From Biscogniauxia marginata (Eukaryota > Ascomycota > Sordariomycetes > Xylariales > Xylariaceae): a DNA stretch of 64,000 bases. The notes beneath the pieces are model-generated. The model searched no databases, had not been told where the DNA came from, and saw only the letters and a list, made by a program, of their open reading frames with translations. Shown here piece after piece: positions 23,351-35,401 of this stretch. Numbering within the stretch: the first letter of the stretch is position 1; every line of letters starts with the position of its first letter. The position numbers and the translations under genes were made by a program. Where the stretch lies: the NCBI GenBank assembly GCA_022695795.1, contig MU404062.1:663579-727578 (forward strand), given 5' to 3'.

Positions 23351-24879
23351 AGTAGGCCTTATCTTATCTGTTCTGGCCTGTTTCTTCAACTATCGCAAAG
23401 TATAAAATGATGTTAGTGTTTGCCAAGTATCTTCAAAATCCCTTTGCTTATGGCTTTTACTATGCCACATATTTCTGTACATAATTAAACAAGGTCTTAT
23501 ATCGCTGTGATTCCATATATCTCGAAGAAAAATTTGAGGAACTGGGAGAGTGTGAAGAATGACGAGGGTTACTTGTGCGTATCCTTTGGTTTGCAGATTA
23601 GATGGTTCGCTTTCAGTTTTGTATCTGTAAGGCGAATTGTCCCCTTTAAAGTGTTTTTCTTCCTTATTTTTAATTGTCGAAACACCTCAAGCCAACGTAC
23701 AAATAAAACGCCATCGGTAGCTAACAAAACAATGGGAGAATTAGGGTAGATAAATGTGTTCGACGGCGCTAGTGGTGAAGAGCAATGGACTACTTACTTA
23801 GCTACGATTAAAGGATTTACGTGGCACTCTCTCGACCCTAGTCCGGTCATGTGCGTATCACTAGAAGCTCACTAATTGTCAAGTTCTATCGGGTCATCGC
23901 GGAGGCACAGCCTGGTTTGGTAGTAGTATCTCACTCCATCTAGGCTCTCACAACATCAGCATATCCTAGATGTCGCATATGATTCGGAGAGCGAATATGT
24001 GTTCCCTATCCATTCGAATATATGCTGTATATGAAGTCTCTACTAGTCTCCACTGACCCTCGCTAAGACCTCAAAAGGTCTCTATTAAACAATAACCTCA
24101 TTAATAGACCTGACCTACATAGTGCATATTATATACCAGGGGCAAAAACAGAGTAATATAACTATGCTAACCTAGATCTATTAGGACAGTTACTACGTCT
24201 AGCTCAGGATGCAAATCCCTGACTTTTTTCCGTTTCGAGTCAGAAGCGAGATACCTACATAACTAGTTCGAAGTCATCACCTATTTTACCGATTACGCAC
24301 AGACTTCTCGATTCCACCCCCGCGCTCTCCTTAAAGGTTATGAATTCAACCCATGCCCGCTTCATCGTCACGATTCCGCGGCCCCCCAAATTAATGCCAC
24401 ACTACGTCGTTGCATCATCTAGCTCTTTCATTCTTTAGAGCCGAGACAATTGACCACTTTAGAAGCCGCGGCGACTTGGATATTCAACTAAGCCTTTCGG
24501 AAAACGCAAAAGCAAGTGTTCTAACTGCTAAGCCTCGTTTCTATGTCTAAGCCTTGTTGTAAAAACGCTAGATAGCTCTGCACATGCATGCATAACCCCA
24601 CCGTCCCGTCAAAAAACTTGGGGGCCGCTTGCGCTCTCGAGAAAATTCGGCTGCAAGACTCCGTCCATTGTGCCGGCCATCTCAACTAATCAAATATCCT
24701 ATCTAGGCAGAAGCATCAATTGTGGGCCTTTTCTATTGCTGCTGGTAAAGGGGGTGTTCTTAGCTAGTTTTATACCAAAACGTGGTGATACGACCTGAGG
24801 TCTCCAGCCAAACACTAACATCAAGGAATCGAATTCTTGGGATTTGGGCATATGACGACGGAAGTTTAGACGGTCAGAA

Positions 24880-27800
24880 ATGCCCCGCGCTGTTTCTTCG
24901 CCGCCAACTATACCCAGCCTAGTAAGATATCGTCAGTCTACTTTGTCTAATATTGCCTGCTCATGTCAGATAGGGTGATAATTTACCTGGAGCTCACCTC
25001 TTCAAACTCCACAACAGAGACTATTCAGCACATATCAAAATACCTGAGCGCCCCCTTCATTCCAGACCGGATACGCTCTATGGAACCCCAGGCCGAGCAG
25101 AGGAACCAGATGGAATTACGGGAGGCCAACCTCAAACCTATGATTTGAATGAGATCCCAGACGATGTATCCGAGTCCTCAGATTCTTCAACCACTTCTTT
25201 AATAGGAGGTGCTCCCATTAAGGAAAATACAGACACAGTGGTAGATTCAGTTGATAAAAGTCCTGAGGTATCCAGAGCCCAATCACCGACTCCACTTGCC
25301 TCACATAGAAGCAACAGTCCCTCATCAACTCGTAGCAACTCATCTACCGAGATCTTACGCTACCATGACGACAGTAGATCAGAAGTCTACGAGGAAATCG
25401 ATCTATCCCAGATACCTCGAAAGCCTCCCACGGGAGCATTTTCGGCCTACGTCGAAGATGCTTCTGATGAGGAAAGCATGGAACGCCAGTATAACACACA
25501 GCTTCCTTCACACAGTGAACAAAATACCATCGATAGCAGGTCAGAAAATGGCTCCTCGAGGCATTCATCGTATGAAGGAGCTCACTTGTCAATGCAAAAC
25601 GCTAGATCGACCTCATCGCTTCACAGATTGAGACGACGGTTTCAAGCTGAGATGCCTCAAGATACGTCGCCTTCCTCAAGAAATCCATTTACACCAAATT
25701 CATATCAATGGGAGGGCCTGAACCAATCTGCTGTCAATGGAACTGTTCCAGGTGGAAATCCCTATGGGCCAGCTTTCCCTAACAGGTATCAACCTGACAT
25801 GAACCGTAGCCATGGCTACTTCAATACTTACGATCCTGCAAGAAATCCATTTCGCTTTCTAACACCACCTCCTCCTCCACCTCCTCCACCACCTCCTCCT
25901 TCATCCCAATTTAGCGCTGAGATGCCTCCTTACAACGGCGAGCACATGAGAACTCCAAATGTTGAACCGAAAAAAAAGCGACAAGTGGATCATTCCGAGA
26001 CACGCTCAGGCTCGGGCTTATCTCCATCACATGAACCTGTCAACAACTCGGCAATGCTTTACAAACCTCCTGTATCTTTTGACCCACCTGCAAACGACTT
26101 GTCTTTCCAGCTGTCCCTGAAACCCACTTTTGAAGATGGGGGGAAATCATACCATTCCACGAGCTTGAAAAATAGCACACCCGAAAGTGCTTGGCCAAGC
26201 CGAAATTATACACGAGAACGAGGTGGTATAACGGAACAATCAAGACCCTTTGCCATTGAGCACTACGCAGATGGTTTGGACCAAGATAAAATAACCATGA
26301 TCTGCCCAAGTGGTCAAGAATTCCAGCGCGACCAACCCACTAGGATAAAGTGGTAGTAAGTGCTTATAATTACTAAATGCTCGGAGACTTATAAATCAGC
26401 AGTCATCTAGAGAAGGCCACTCTTTGCCTTGGCGATCTTGTGGCGAGTCATGTGTTTCTCAGTTTCATATATATAGCTAATTAAATGTGAATAGGATATC
26501 GTCAAAACATGTGAGTTTCTTGATGAGGACTACCTGACTCTTGCTCTCCGTCTATTGCAAACGGAGTGCCCTAAATTCGAAAAAAGGTTTTCGAATGGAA
26601 AACGTACTGGTTATTATATTGAACCTGGTACTGTTCTTCGATATGATGGAAGATATAGCCATGACCTTAGTCGAGGAGAAAAATCTGTTTTATTTTGCTC
26701 CGCGCCGTATCTTAACCTTGAAAAGCCTCGCGGGCCAAGCGAGGATCTCAGGACAAACGGGGAGCACATCCATCGTACACGAACTCTTCTAGAATCGCTC
26801 TATGATTTTGATCTCATGGATAAACGAGACGGAAAACAGGTAGTTTTCAAGGACCCTGCAGTGGCTAAAGATGCTATTGTATGTGTTCCTCAGGTATGGT
26901 ACCTACTCTGTGGGTCAAGTATGTCTACCTCTTGTATCTGTAACTGTGGAAATAACTAATAACAGCTTCGTAACAAGTCCTTATATCATGCGGCCAGGCT
27001 TCTTTGGCCGAGCTTCGCGGAGACTCAATTCATGAGAAACACCGATCGGATAAGAACTTGATAGCTCATGTTACTGATCTCGACAACCACCATTTTACAG
27101 TTGCCTTGAAAACTACGGACTCTTACTTTGTTCGTTCTCTAAACATATGAGTTTGGGTTCAACACTGACCATGGATAGACTGTGATACGGACAATTGAGT
27201 TACTAAGGTCGAACCTTGGCGGCGACCCGATCAACAACTACGACATTGAGCTAGAAAGGGGAGAGTTTCTTACCCCTAGAACTTGGCTTGAGATCGTTAA
27301 GCGTGTCCCGATACCATCGCTCGAATTAACTCTTAAACCCCGCACGCCGTTAGCTAGTACCCCCCTTGCACTCATAGGCATCCCTACGGCCAGTATGCCC
27401 ATGAACGACGTACCTTCAGATCAAAGCCAGAATGACAGGGATAATGGTACGTCCTGGCCTATACCATGATTGTATAAATAACATAGTGCTGACAGCCTCT
27501 GGGCAAAGGATTCGACAAGACACGAGATTTGGAGGATGAATACTCTGATTCAGAAAGTGGTTCTAAATCATCTGATTCTCACGGCATTGGACCTTATTTC
27601 GTCTCTTCTAATAGACCTGAGGTTATGGGTCTGAGAAAATCGATCCCTACTAAAGGCGGTGTCGTTAACTACCCGTCTAGGCAGGAGCTTCTAACTTTCG
27701 ATGAAAATAATACCCATGCTCTACCAAATAAAGCCTATCACTTGAACTCATTCACGGGTGCATTGGTGAGACGATATGATACTCTAAGTTCGCGAGAGAA

Positions 27801-30350
27801 GGAACGAGACAGCCATGGTGGTGAAGATAATAGGGATCAATCCGAGACAACCCTCGTTGACAGTCTATTAACGCGGCATGGGGACGATGAACGTCGAATA
27901 TCAGCTCTCAGATCTGACGGAATTATCATCAATGACCCAGCTTCTTTAAGCGCAGCACCGGACATCTTCAAACTCGAGCAAACTAGTCCTCAACCCACTT
28001 CAAAAGATAGCAAGTATGGAATGCCTAATGTTCGGAACATCACTCATCCTAAAGATGATGGCGAATCTAATTTCACTGATGGCACCGGACCTCAATATGA
28101 GAATTCAGCCTTCTCGCGCTCCGAGACGTGCGAGAAGCGAGATACAGGTAAATCCATTGAACCTCAAATCTGGCCGCGGCACGTACTAAATAGCGATAAT
28201 ACAATAGCTAGTATAGGCAACGAGTCTATGAGATCTAAATCTACCGACTCTGGTAGCAATAGCCTACTAGCTGCAAAGGAGCATCAGATCAAGACCGAGG
28301 ATGATCCGAGATCGGCCCCTTTCCTTCAATGGATATATAGAGATCCTACGAGTGGTCCAATCGATAGTGACGATGTTGTGCGACGGGTTTTGGACCAAAT
28401 CAACGAACGGCTACGACTCTCAGAAGGCTTCAAGAAGTACCAGAGAACCCCCGAATGCAGCTTAGAGAAGTTACATGAGGAGCTGACTTCGTCGTCGAAT
28501 GATGATGCGGGAGCCGTCTTCGCCGACAAGATCCTACGCTATAGGAAGAAAAAGCTAATAGAGCTTAAGCCTAAGCTCTTTTCCTCGGTGAGAGCACTGG
28601 TCGAAATGTTCATACCAATAAATTTCGAGCATGATGTCACTAGGAAGATTTGGGGCGGCATACATACTATTTGGCGGGTAATTTCTCGGACACGGGTTTC
28701 GTAATTGTCATCTATGCTAACAAGTAAATAGTATATGGAAAACATTGACGTATCTAAACATCGCACCGGGGATTTAGGTTACCATATTCAAGGCTACGAA
28801 AAAGACAGGGAGCTCTGGCAAGCTATGGGCATGGATGTACCAAATTTTCCATTCGAAAAATGCCAGGGCTGCTCTAGGGGTTTCAATACTTTCCACGAGG
28901 GAGTGATGCATCTCAAAGCCGTCCATTTTGAAGCCAAATACGCACAAACTCCCAAATCGGCTGAATCTGATTTGGTGTTCTACCTAAGAACACCTCAACA
29001 GATCCAGACTGAGGCTCGGATTAACATCTTAGCATTGCTCGTTCAAGAGATTTGTTCGGTTTTCAACAACCTACGTGAAAGGGCCAAGCAACTCCAGCTA
29101 GGAGCTAGGAGACCAGATCCTTCTGATGATGGTGATGGATATCCGGTCATGGGGAAGCTCGTAAGGGCCTTTGAAAGCGTAACACTTCTCATCACAACAA
29201 TGACGTTTGAAGTGTCTAAAGTCAGTCGATTGATGAAAAAAGATGGTAGGAACACCCAAGATAGCCAGGGCCTTCTTACCAGGCCCCGCCGATCGCTCAA
29301 CCAGGCTAATACCGAGGTTCAAAAGCACCTCGAGGATGCCAAAATTGACATGATCATTATCAGTAGAACCGATAGCCTATCTGACGGGGTCACTCTCTCC
29401 TCGATTGGGCCGGAGTTCATGATTGCTATGATGAGCAGCGGCATGTTTCTACGCAAACTTAAAGACGCCACAGGCAATACGATAGATACGTGTGAGCTGT
29501 ACAAGAAGTATACTACGAGTCTCCAATTTCAAGTAAACCAACGACCTCAGAGACGCTCGTTTGCGGACATGTACGCGCTGGAAGAGGAACTGGAAATTCT
29601 GCGCAGGGTTATTTACTGGCAGCAGAAGTTCTGCAATAACTTGATGCGAGTACTTGACCCTACATCCTACAAGATGACCACGAAAGGCCGCATATCCCAT
29701 TTCCGCCTCGAAAGCCATTACATTTCTCGGACCCTCACGCGCCTCGAGGCCAGGGACACGGAGTTGACCGCTTTACAAAACCGGACGCGGAGCCTCCGAG
29801 AGCAGCTGAAACAAAGTATTGAGATCCTAGAAGAAAGCCACGGGAAAGCTATCAGGGTGTTCACTTTCGTGACAGTATTTTTCCTCCCTTTGTGAGTATA
29901 GTTCCCGAGCCACAAGTTCGACATTCCCTTTATATCTTCGAAAACTTACTTTCTTCAAGGTCCTTCGTAACGAGCTTCATGGGAATGAACACCACCGATA
30001 TCAGGGATATAGATAAAGACCAGAAATTATTCTGGATCATCGCACTACCGATCACTGCAGTGGTCATGGGCCTCGCGTTTATCTACGGGTATAAGTGGGA
30101 CACTTGGAAGGAAGAGATTGTGCGTCGGCGCAAGATGCAACCCCAGCGCCCAGTGGTGCCTGTCCAGGGACAGGCAACGTGGCCGGGATTAGCATCACAA
30201 GTGCCTAGCAGGTTTCGCCCGAGAGGCGGTCACACGGGAGACATCGAGTCGGGGGTTAGGCGGCAAGAGACGGATTTTAGTTATTCTTCGAACCCGCCGA
30301 AAGAGAGACGGGCGCGCTTTTGGGGTTTGCGGGATGATAAGACAGGCTAG
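24880..30350 (+). CDS. Large CorA-like membrane protein with C2H2-type finger
   Basis: Nine exons are proposed (24880-24921, 24974-26352, about 26400-26451, 26495-26918, 26978-27129, 27179-27446, 27509-28677, 28732-29891, 29960-30350), giving about 1,678 residues. The N-terminal third is Ser/Pro-rich with a polyproline run near residue 311. A conserved fungal domain follows, with CEFLDEDYLTLALRLLQ, VPQVWYLL and ISCGQASLAELRGDSI. A C2H2-like finger (Cys1206, Cys1209, His1222, His1227) lies in the second half. The C-terminus is CorA-like: a long helical region, a first membrane helix ending in GMN (1557-1559) and a second helix at about 1572-1594. GMN is the selectivity signature of CorA Mg2+ channels; transport by this fungal branch is unproven. 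The start is supported by a 14-codon first exon and a 52-bp GTAAGA...TAG intron. Exon 3 is the least certain. Confidence 0.8.
25860..25905 (+). repeat. Polyproline-coding CCT/CCA repeat
   Basis: A run of CCT/CCA codons inside exon 2 of the CorA-like gene encodes about 13 consecutive prolines. It is a length-variable site and a possible profilin/SH3/WW-binding segment. Confidence 0.8.
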
Positions 30351-32045
30351 AGTGTGCCACGCTTCTACGGATGACGGTATCTTCAAACAGGTCTATTAAT
30401 CACTCGAACTTACCTTATGAAGGTACAAGTGATACCACTATCGCAACAAGAGGAGCTCTCGAAAACGATCTAAGCTAGCGGTCATGACGGCTAACAAGTC
30501 CAACTCATGTCACCAATAGGAAAGCTCTTTGAACCACCGGTCCATAATCTAGGGCACTTACACGAAATAAAGAAACGACTAACGTCTGGTAGCCGTTGAT
30601 CTTGCGCAACTGGCTGTTAGGGGCCGGCGAGTAGCTGACGCTATATGTAATAAACGACTTGAGTTAAATACTTGAGGGGTTATCCAGGCTAAAATAGCAA
30701 ACAGCAAATCAGGGGCCGCATACAAGACCTAGCATGGCTGCTTTAGGAAACTGCCAAGCCCAAATGCATCCCCCCCTTTTTGTACTATCCGACTCATCAT
30801 TTCTGAGGGACAAATTTTCTACCTACATTGTGGCTGGCTGGCTCTGGATTTTGACTTCTGGTTTACATAGATAACCATCACTGCGATTGGGGATGAGCTA
30901 GAATTGGGATGTATGAGATTTCTGTTGGCAACAAGACAATGAAGTTGATAGCCTGCAGTGAAAGATGGAAGACAGGTGCTTGCTTTTGTGTCCAATCAAG
31001 AGCCCTTCGCAGATCAAGGACAACGAGTATGACTATGGGCTCATCAGTAACAGCCGACCTCAATGCGGAATGTTGATCTCCTTCCTACTACGGCACTCAT
31101 TGAATCGTGGCTGGCTTTCACTCGCAGAGGAAACGCCCCCCCCCCCCCCAAAGGCATCTTGAGGCTTCTTCGGTGTTTCTTCGGGACTAACAATGTCTTT
31201 TACCACAACCACGAGCTAGCCCAACTTACCAATTGATAAACTGTCGATAAACTTTTAAGGTTTATTTGTTAACAGGACTAAGGAATGAAATTAACTACAC
31301 TGAATCTGATGTAGTGGAAAAGCAATCCAAAAGAAAACGAACGTAGTTGTAATTCTGATGGTCCAGAGAATCTGGTGTAGCTACTGAAAATTTACATTTA
31401 AACCCTGGGTGCATTAACCACCCCCACACAAATCCCTTGATATGCGAAGATTCGTTATTAGATTCATAGTCCAAGTTTATTTTTGCGACCAGCCTTGCCT
31501 CGGACACACACTACCTTGTTATATGTATATTGAGGGACACCAGTACGCGCGTATTAAGTTCCAATGTCTCATCCACCAAATCTTAGTCACACGATCTATT
31601 AATCCACGTTGAGTTTAACCAACCACTCTGTCCACCAGTCTTTCCATATCCATCGCCAGTAATGGTGGAGTGCATGGAAATCCAAACCGCTCTCATCCAA
31701 TATCCACATGAGGATAAAAAAAAAGAAAATAGTTGGTTTCCATATATCATCTGCGGACCTTGCACTTCTGTGCGGATGGTTTTGTTTTTCTTCCCAAGCT
31801 CCTATGCGGAATGATCTTGGACTGAGACATCAAGCCCAACGTAACCCATTACACACGGAACTTTGACGCGCAGATAAAATAACTATGCAATGCCACATAA
31901 ATCAAAACATCTTCCAACCTACATAAGGAATAATCTCGCGCAATAATTATGTCTTGATCACTACTCTATACTCATCGACTCTGAACACTCCGTGACAATG
32001 CGACCATATGACTGTTATACCACGAACTCCTAAAAGGCATCAACT
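30351..32045. other. Spacer between CorA-like and RBR genes
   Basis: 1.7 kb without a convincing gene. It holds the 3' end of the CorA-like gene, a 14-C homopolymer at 31136-31149 and the RBR promoter. Confidence 0.55.
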
Positions 32046-33630
32046 ATGTTTCCACGCCAAGAACACGACTCCGGCGCTAACGTACGCGACCTCGAAACTT
32101 CTCGGCGCGAGCACAATGCCTCGCTGACATCCAACATGGCACCTGGCGGGCAAAGCCAGGCGTCGGAACTTCACGTTAAACGGTCGAGTAAAGACATCTC
32201 TGATGATGATTCCCAGCATCAGCGTGAACGTACCATGTGCGATATTTGCGTCCATGATAATAAGGTCACACGCCGGCTTGACTGCGGCCACCGCTTCTGT
32301 AGGCTATGCATACGCCACACGATCGAGATGGGATTCCGGGTTAGGACGACGTGGCCCCCAACGTGCTGCTACTACATTCTAGACGTGGCGGACATCGCCT
32401 GGGCCGGGGATACCGAGATGCTCGAGAAGTATAAGGCTATAAGTCGTGAGATGACCTATATCGATCCGACGTACTGCTCTCGCCCGCAGTGTAGTCGGCT
32501 TCTTGGGGAAACGGACGCCGACGAAGAGGACTTGGTAACCTGCAAGGCATGTGAGTCGCGGACGTGTGTGAAATGCAAGCAAGGCCCCCACCCGGGGCGC
32601 AGATGTGAGAAATCGCTAGATCCCGGTCTGGAGAAGACGGCGAAGGAAGAGAGGTGGCAGAGATGTCAAAAGTGCGGACGGATTATATCTATATCGGAGG
32701 GATGCGCTCATATCAGGCAAGTTGTTCGTTTAGCTTAGACTTCCACTACCCCTACTATATATCTCCTACTAGGAAAGTTGGTAAACTAATGATCGCCTTC
32801 ATCTACATAGATGCCTCTGCGGGCACCACTTCTGCTACCACTGCGGAGAGGTCTGGGGCCGCTGCTCGTGCCTCGGATTCTACCAAACCTCGCCTCGACC
32901 TGAAGAAGAGGAGATATCTCGAGAAGGTACCCCTGAGCTACACACGTATTCCCACGAATACGACGGGAGATTAAATCTTTGGTCCGAACACAGAGAATAT
33001 CAAGGATTCGCAAGCGGTGGGCTATCACTCGGACGGCCGGAGCAGGACCTAGACGCATACTTGCAGGACTTTTCGATGCTCAAGACCCGTCGTCCCTCTC
33101 CACGCCTGACGGTAGACGGCGATTTTATTACACGGGATGGGATTGGCAAAGCTAACGGCCATAACGGAGACATAAAAGAAGATATCATCAACGGACTCGC
33201 CGTTGCTACCATAAGCGGGATACAGGAGAGATACAGCCCCGTCAAATCTAGTCGTAGACATAGACACGATTACAGAAACGATAGCTACAACGATCATAAC
33301 CACCGCCGCGTGCTCCAGCCGCCAGTCCCGTTCCACCAGCAACTGCCCAGTTACCTATCGCTACCACCATCACCACCACCACGACCGCGCTCCCCCCTTT
33401 CTCCTCTCCCTCCAGCGCCATATAATCCCAATAGGGGCTCCACACAGGCATCTAGGCCCCAGAGTGTGATCAGATCCTCTGCGTCACACGAGACGCCCCC
33501 ACGGCGCCGCATACCAAAACCATCACCAACACCAACACCCGCAACCCCGCCCCAAGTCCCCGCGCCGCAGAACCAGAGGCGATCCTACAGAGATGTTGTC
33601 GCCAATACCCGACCTGAATATCGTCCCTAG
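32046..33630 (+). CDS. RBR-type (RING-IBR-RING2) E3 ubiquitin ligase
   Basis: Two exons (32046-32716 and 32811-33630) encode about 496 residues. RING1 has Cys65, Cys68, Cys80, His82, Cys85 and Cys88, with Cys107/108 as further ligands. The IBR has Cys144, Cys149, Cys166, Cys169, Cys174, Cys177, His182 and Cys187. RING2 starts at Cys207/Cys210 and continues with SEGC (Cys220), Cys225, Cys227, Cys232, Cys235, Cys242 and Cys244. By analogy with parkin Cys431, Cys220 is the expected thioester cysteine, so the enzyme should accept ubiquitin from an E2 before transfer. The C-terminal ~240 residues are Pro/Arg/Ser-rich and probably disordered. The 94-bp intron has a GC donor (AG|GCAAGT) and splits RING2 between Ile223 and Cys225. 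A GT donor six bases on would shift the frame. Substrates are unknown. Confidence 0.9.
32717..32810 (+). other. GC-AG intron in the RBR gene
   Basis: The donor is AG|GCAAGT and the acceptor ACATAG. A CTAAT-like branch site lies about 20 bp before the acceptor. Joining across it restores RING2 (GCAHIRCLCG) in frame. The only nearby GT donor breaks the frame. Confidence 0.8.
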
Positions 33631-34239
33631 ATGCGTGGACTCGCGGGCCGTGCCTAATACCGATACCATATCGAATTTTTCGAAAGCGCTGTCCTCACTA
33701 AGTTCAACAATACGGAATAAGTCGTCTGAAAAAACGAAACCAAAAAACAACAACAACAACAACAACAAAACAAATGGCATAAGTATCACAACTACTCCCT
33801 GGAGGAGGAGGGCGGGTCCCGAACCAGAGGTTCTACACACACCTCGGCGATCTAGGAGCGACGATCCACGACGGCAGGATTTCCGGGCGTGGGGGGGGAG
33901 GGGGGAAGGCGAGAGGGAAGATTAATAATAAGGGGGGAACTATGATTGATTGAACAAGGACAGTAAAGGAAAATATTTGGAGAGAGCAGGTGAAATAAGC
34001 AAAAGAAAATAACGAGAAAAATATTCTGCTCATAGAAAAGTTTTTTAAACCCCCCCTAAGAAAGAAATTCAAAAGTTAATATTTAGGTACCTAAACTCTC
34101 TCTTCTTGAGTCGCGTCTCGTAGAAGAACCAATGCACCCACCTAGCTAATTCAGCCGTGACGGCGGTCTTCCCATCATCCTCAAGACTGGTAACTAACCA
34201 GACCTATCTAAGGTAGGCTGGGAATAATACCGTACGCAC

Positions 34240-34264
34240 GATAGATAGATAGATAGATAGATAG
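34240..34264 (+). repeat. (GATA)n microsatellite
   Basis: About six tandem GATA units. Confidence 0.9.
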
Positions 34265-34285
34265 TAATGGGATCTCGCGGGGGTA

Positions 34286-34340
34286 GTCTATATAGGTGCT
34301 AATTGCCATAAGCAATTAGCGGCATCGCTTTTGCCACATA
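34286..34340 (-). repeat. Interspersed repeat copy 2 (about 55 bp)
   Basis: Reverse-complement match to 9762-9817. It contains a near-perfect hairpin at 34298-34320, GCTAATTGC and GCAATTAGC around a 5-base loop, which is decayed in copy 1. Confidence 0.6.
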
Positions 34341-35401
34341 GGATTAAAGAGGAGAAGAAATTACTGAGGGAGGCGAGGAGTGAACACGGAGTCTTGAAAT
34401 CATCATCCCCCCTCCCCCCCTTTTTACTTCTTCTTCCCCTAGTCACATCTAACCTAGCTAATATGTTTACACAACAATAAATTCTACTTCAACTCACCTT
34501 GTGTGAGGTAGGGTTTTTTTATAGGCATTTTAGTCTGGTAGATTATGGCACACACCTGAAAAGGGGGATAGGTTAGTAAACAATGCGTATCTTTATGACG
34601 AGCATCGTGACCCCCCCTTTTTCCTGCTCACCAGGTACTCTAGCTACAGATAATACATCTATCTAGTTGCTATTCTTGAGCATAGGTAGTTATCAATACA
34701 CATGGAAACAGGCCACCTGGGTATATATCCTGTCACACGACGTAATCAATAACCAAAGTCACGTCGATCCAATGATAGAATGATGATTCCACACAGTCGT
34801 GAAGATGAGAGATACAGAGTATATATATAGTATATGCATGCATTAAGATAGGCCAGCAAGCACGACCGCTTACTTTTCTTGGTTGTATGGCTTGCTCGCT
34901 TCTAGCATTCCTTGCTTTCCATCTCTCCCTCTCCCTCTCTCTTTCTCTGTGTGTACCATACTTTCTTGCTCTTCTACAAGAACAAAACCAGCCATAGATC
35001 ATAATCAAGTAGTCGTAGTAGTAGTAGTAGCGACAGCAACTAAATCTGCTAGGAATCAAGTAGTCTCACATTATATCCATTACCTGTCCCAGTGAAAATG
35101 TAGTAAAAATCAAGCTAAATGGAAAATAAGAAAACAATAAAGACCCATTACGTGAGAATGCGCCCGGGGAAGAAAAAATTTAACAAAACGCCGTCATTGA
35201 TGAGATCCTCTCCCACTGTCCTGATTGTTTGTGAACCGCGAACTGCCTTCTGTCCCTTGACATATGCAAAGCAGATGGTGGTCATTAAGAAAAATCACCG
35301 TCCCGGTCATTAGAAGAAATTGTCTGTCGAATATCATATTAAGACGCTCTAGTTATCGTGCCTGTAGAAGAGGAGGGAAACCCGGAGGGTCCCAGTCATT
35401 A

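Larger units (their letters stand above)
19620..24879. other. Long gene-poor, partly AT-rich interval
   Basis: About 5.2 kb with no convincing gene. It contains the 8-bp minisatellite near 20.8 kb, a diverged duplicated segment at about 22.6 and 23.2 kb, and scattered A+T-rich patches. It may consist largely of decayed repeats. The promoter of the CorA-like gene is expected at its right end. Confidence 0.6.
33631..35401. other. Spacer with simple repeats
   Basis: 1.8 kb between the convergent RBR and Kog1 genes. It holds an AAC run (33747-33768), a GATA run (34240-34264), a GTA run near 35013-35030 and the second copy of the ~55-bp interspersed repeat. No gene is evident. Confidence 0.6.

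Noticed and set aside
24963..25148. ATG-initiated frame as the start of the CorA-like gene
   Set aside because: It stops at 25148 in a frame different from the long exon. A first exon at 24880-24921 with a canonical intron joins the right frame.
32046..32738. RBR gene ending at 32738 without an intron
   Set aside because: This would truncate RING2 after four zinc ligands, while the continuation is found in frame after a 94-bp GC-AG intron.
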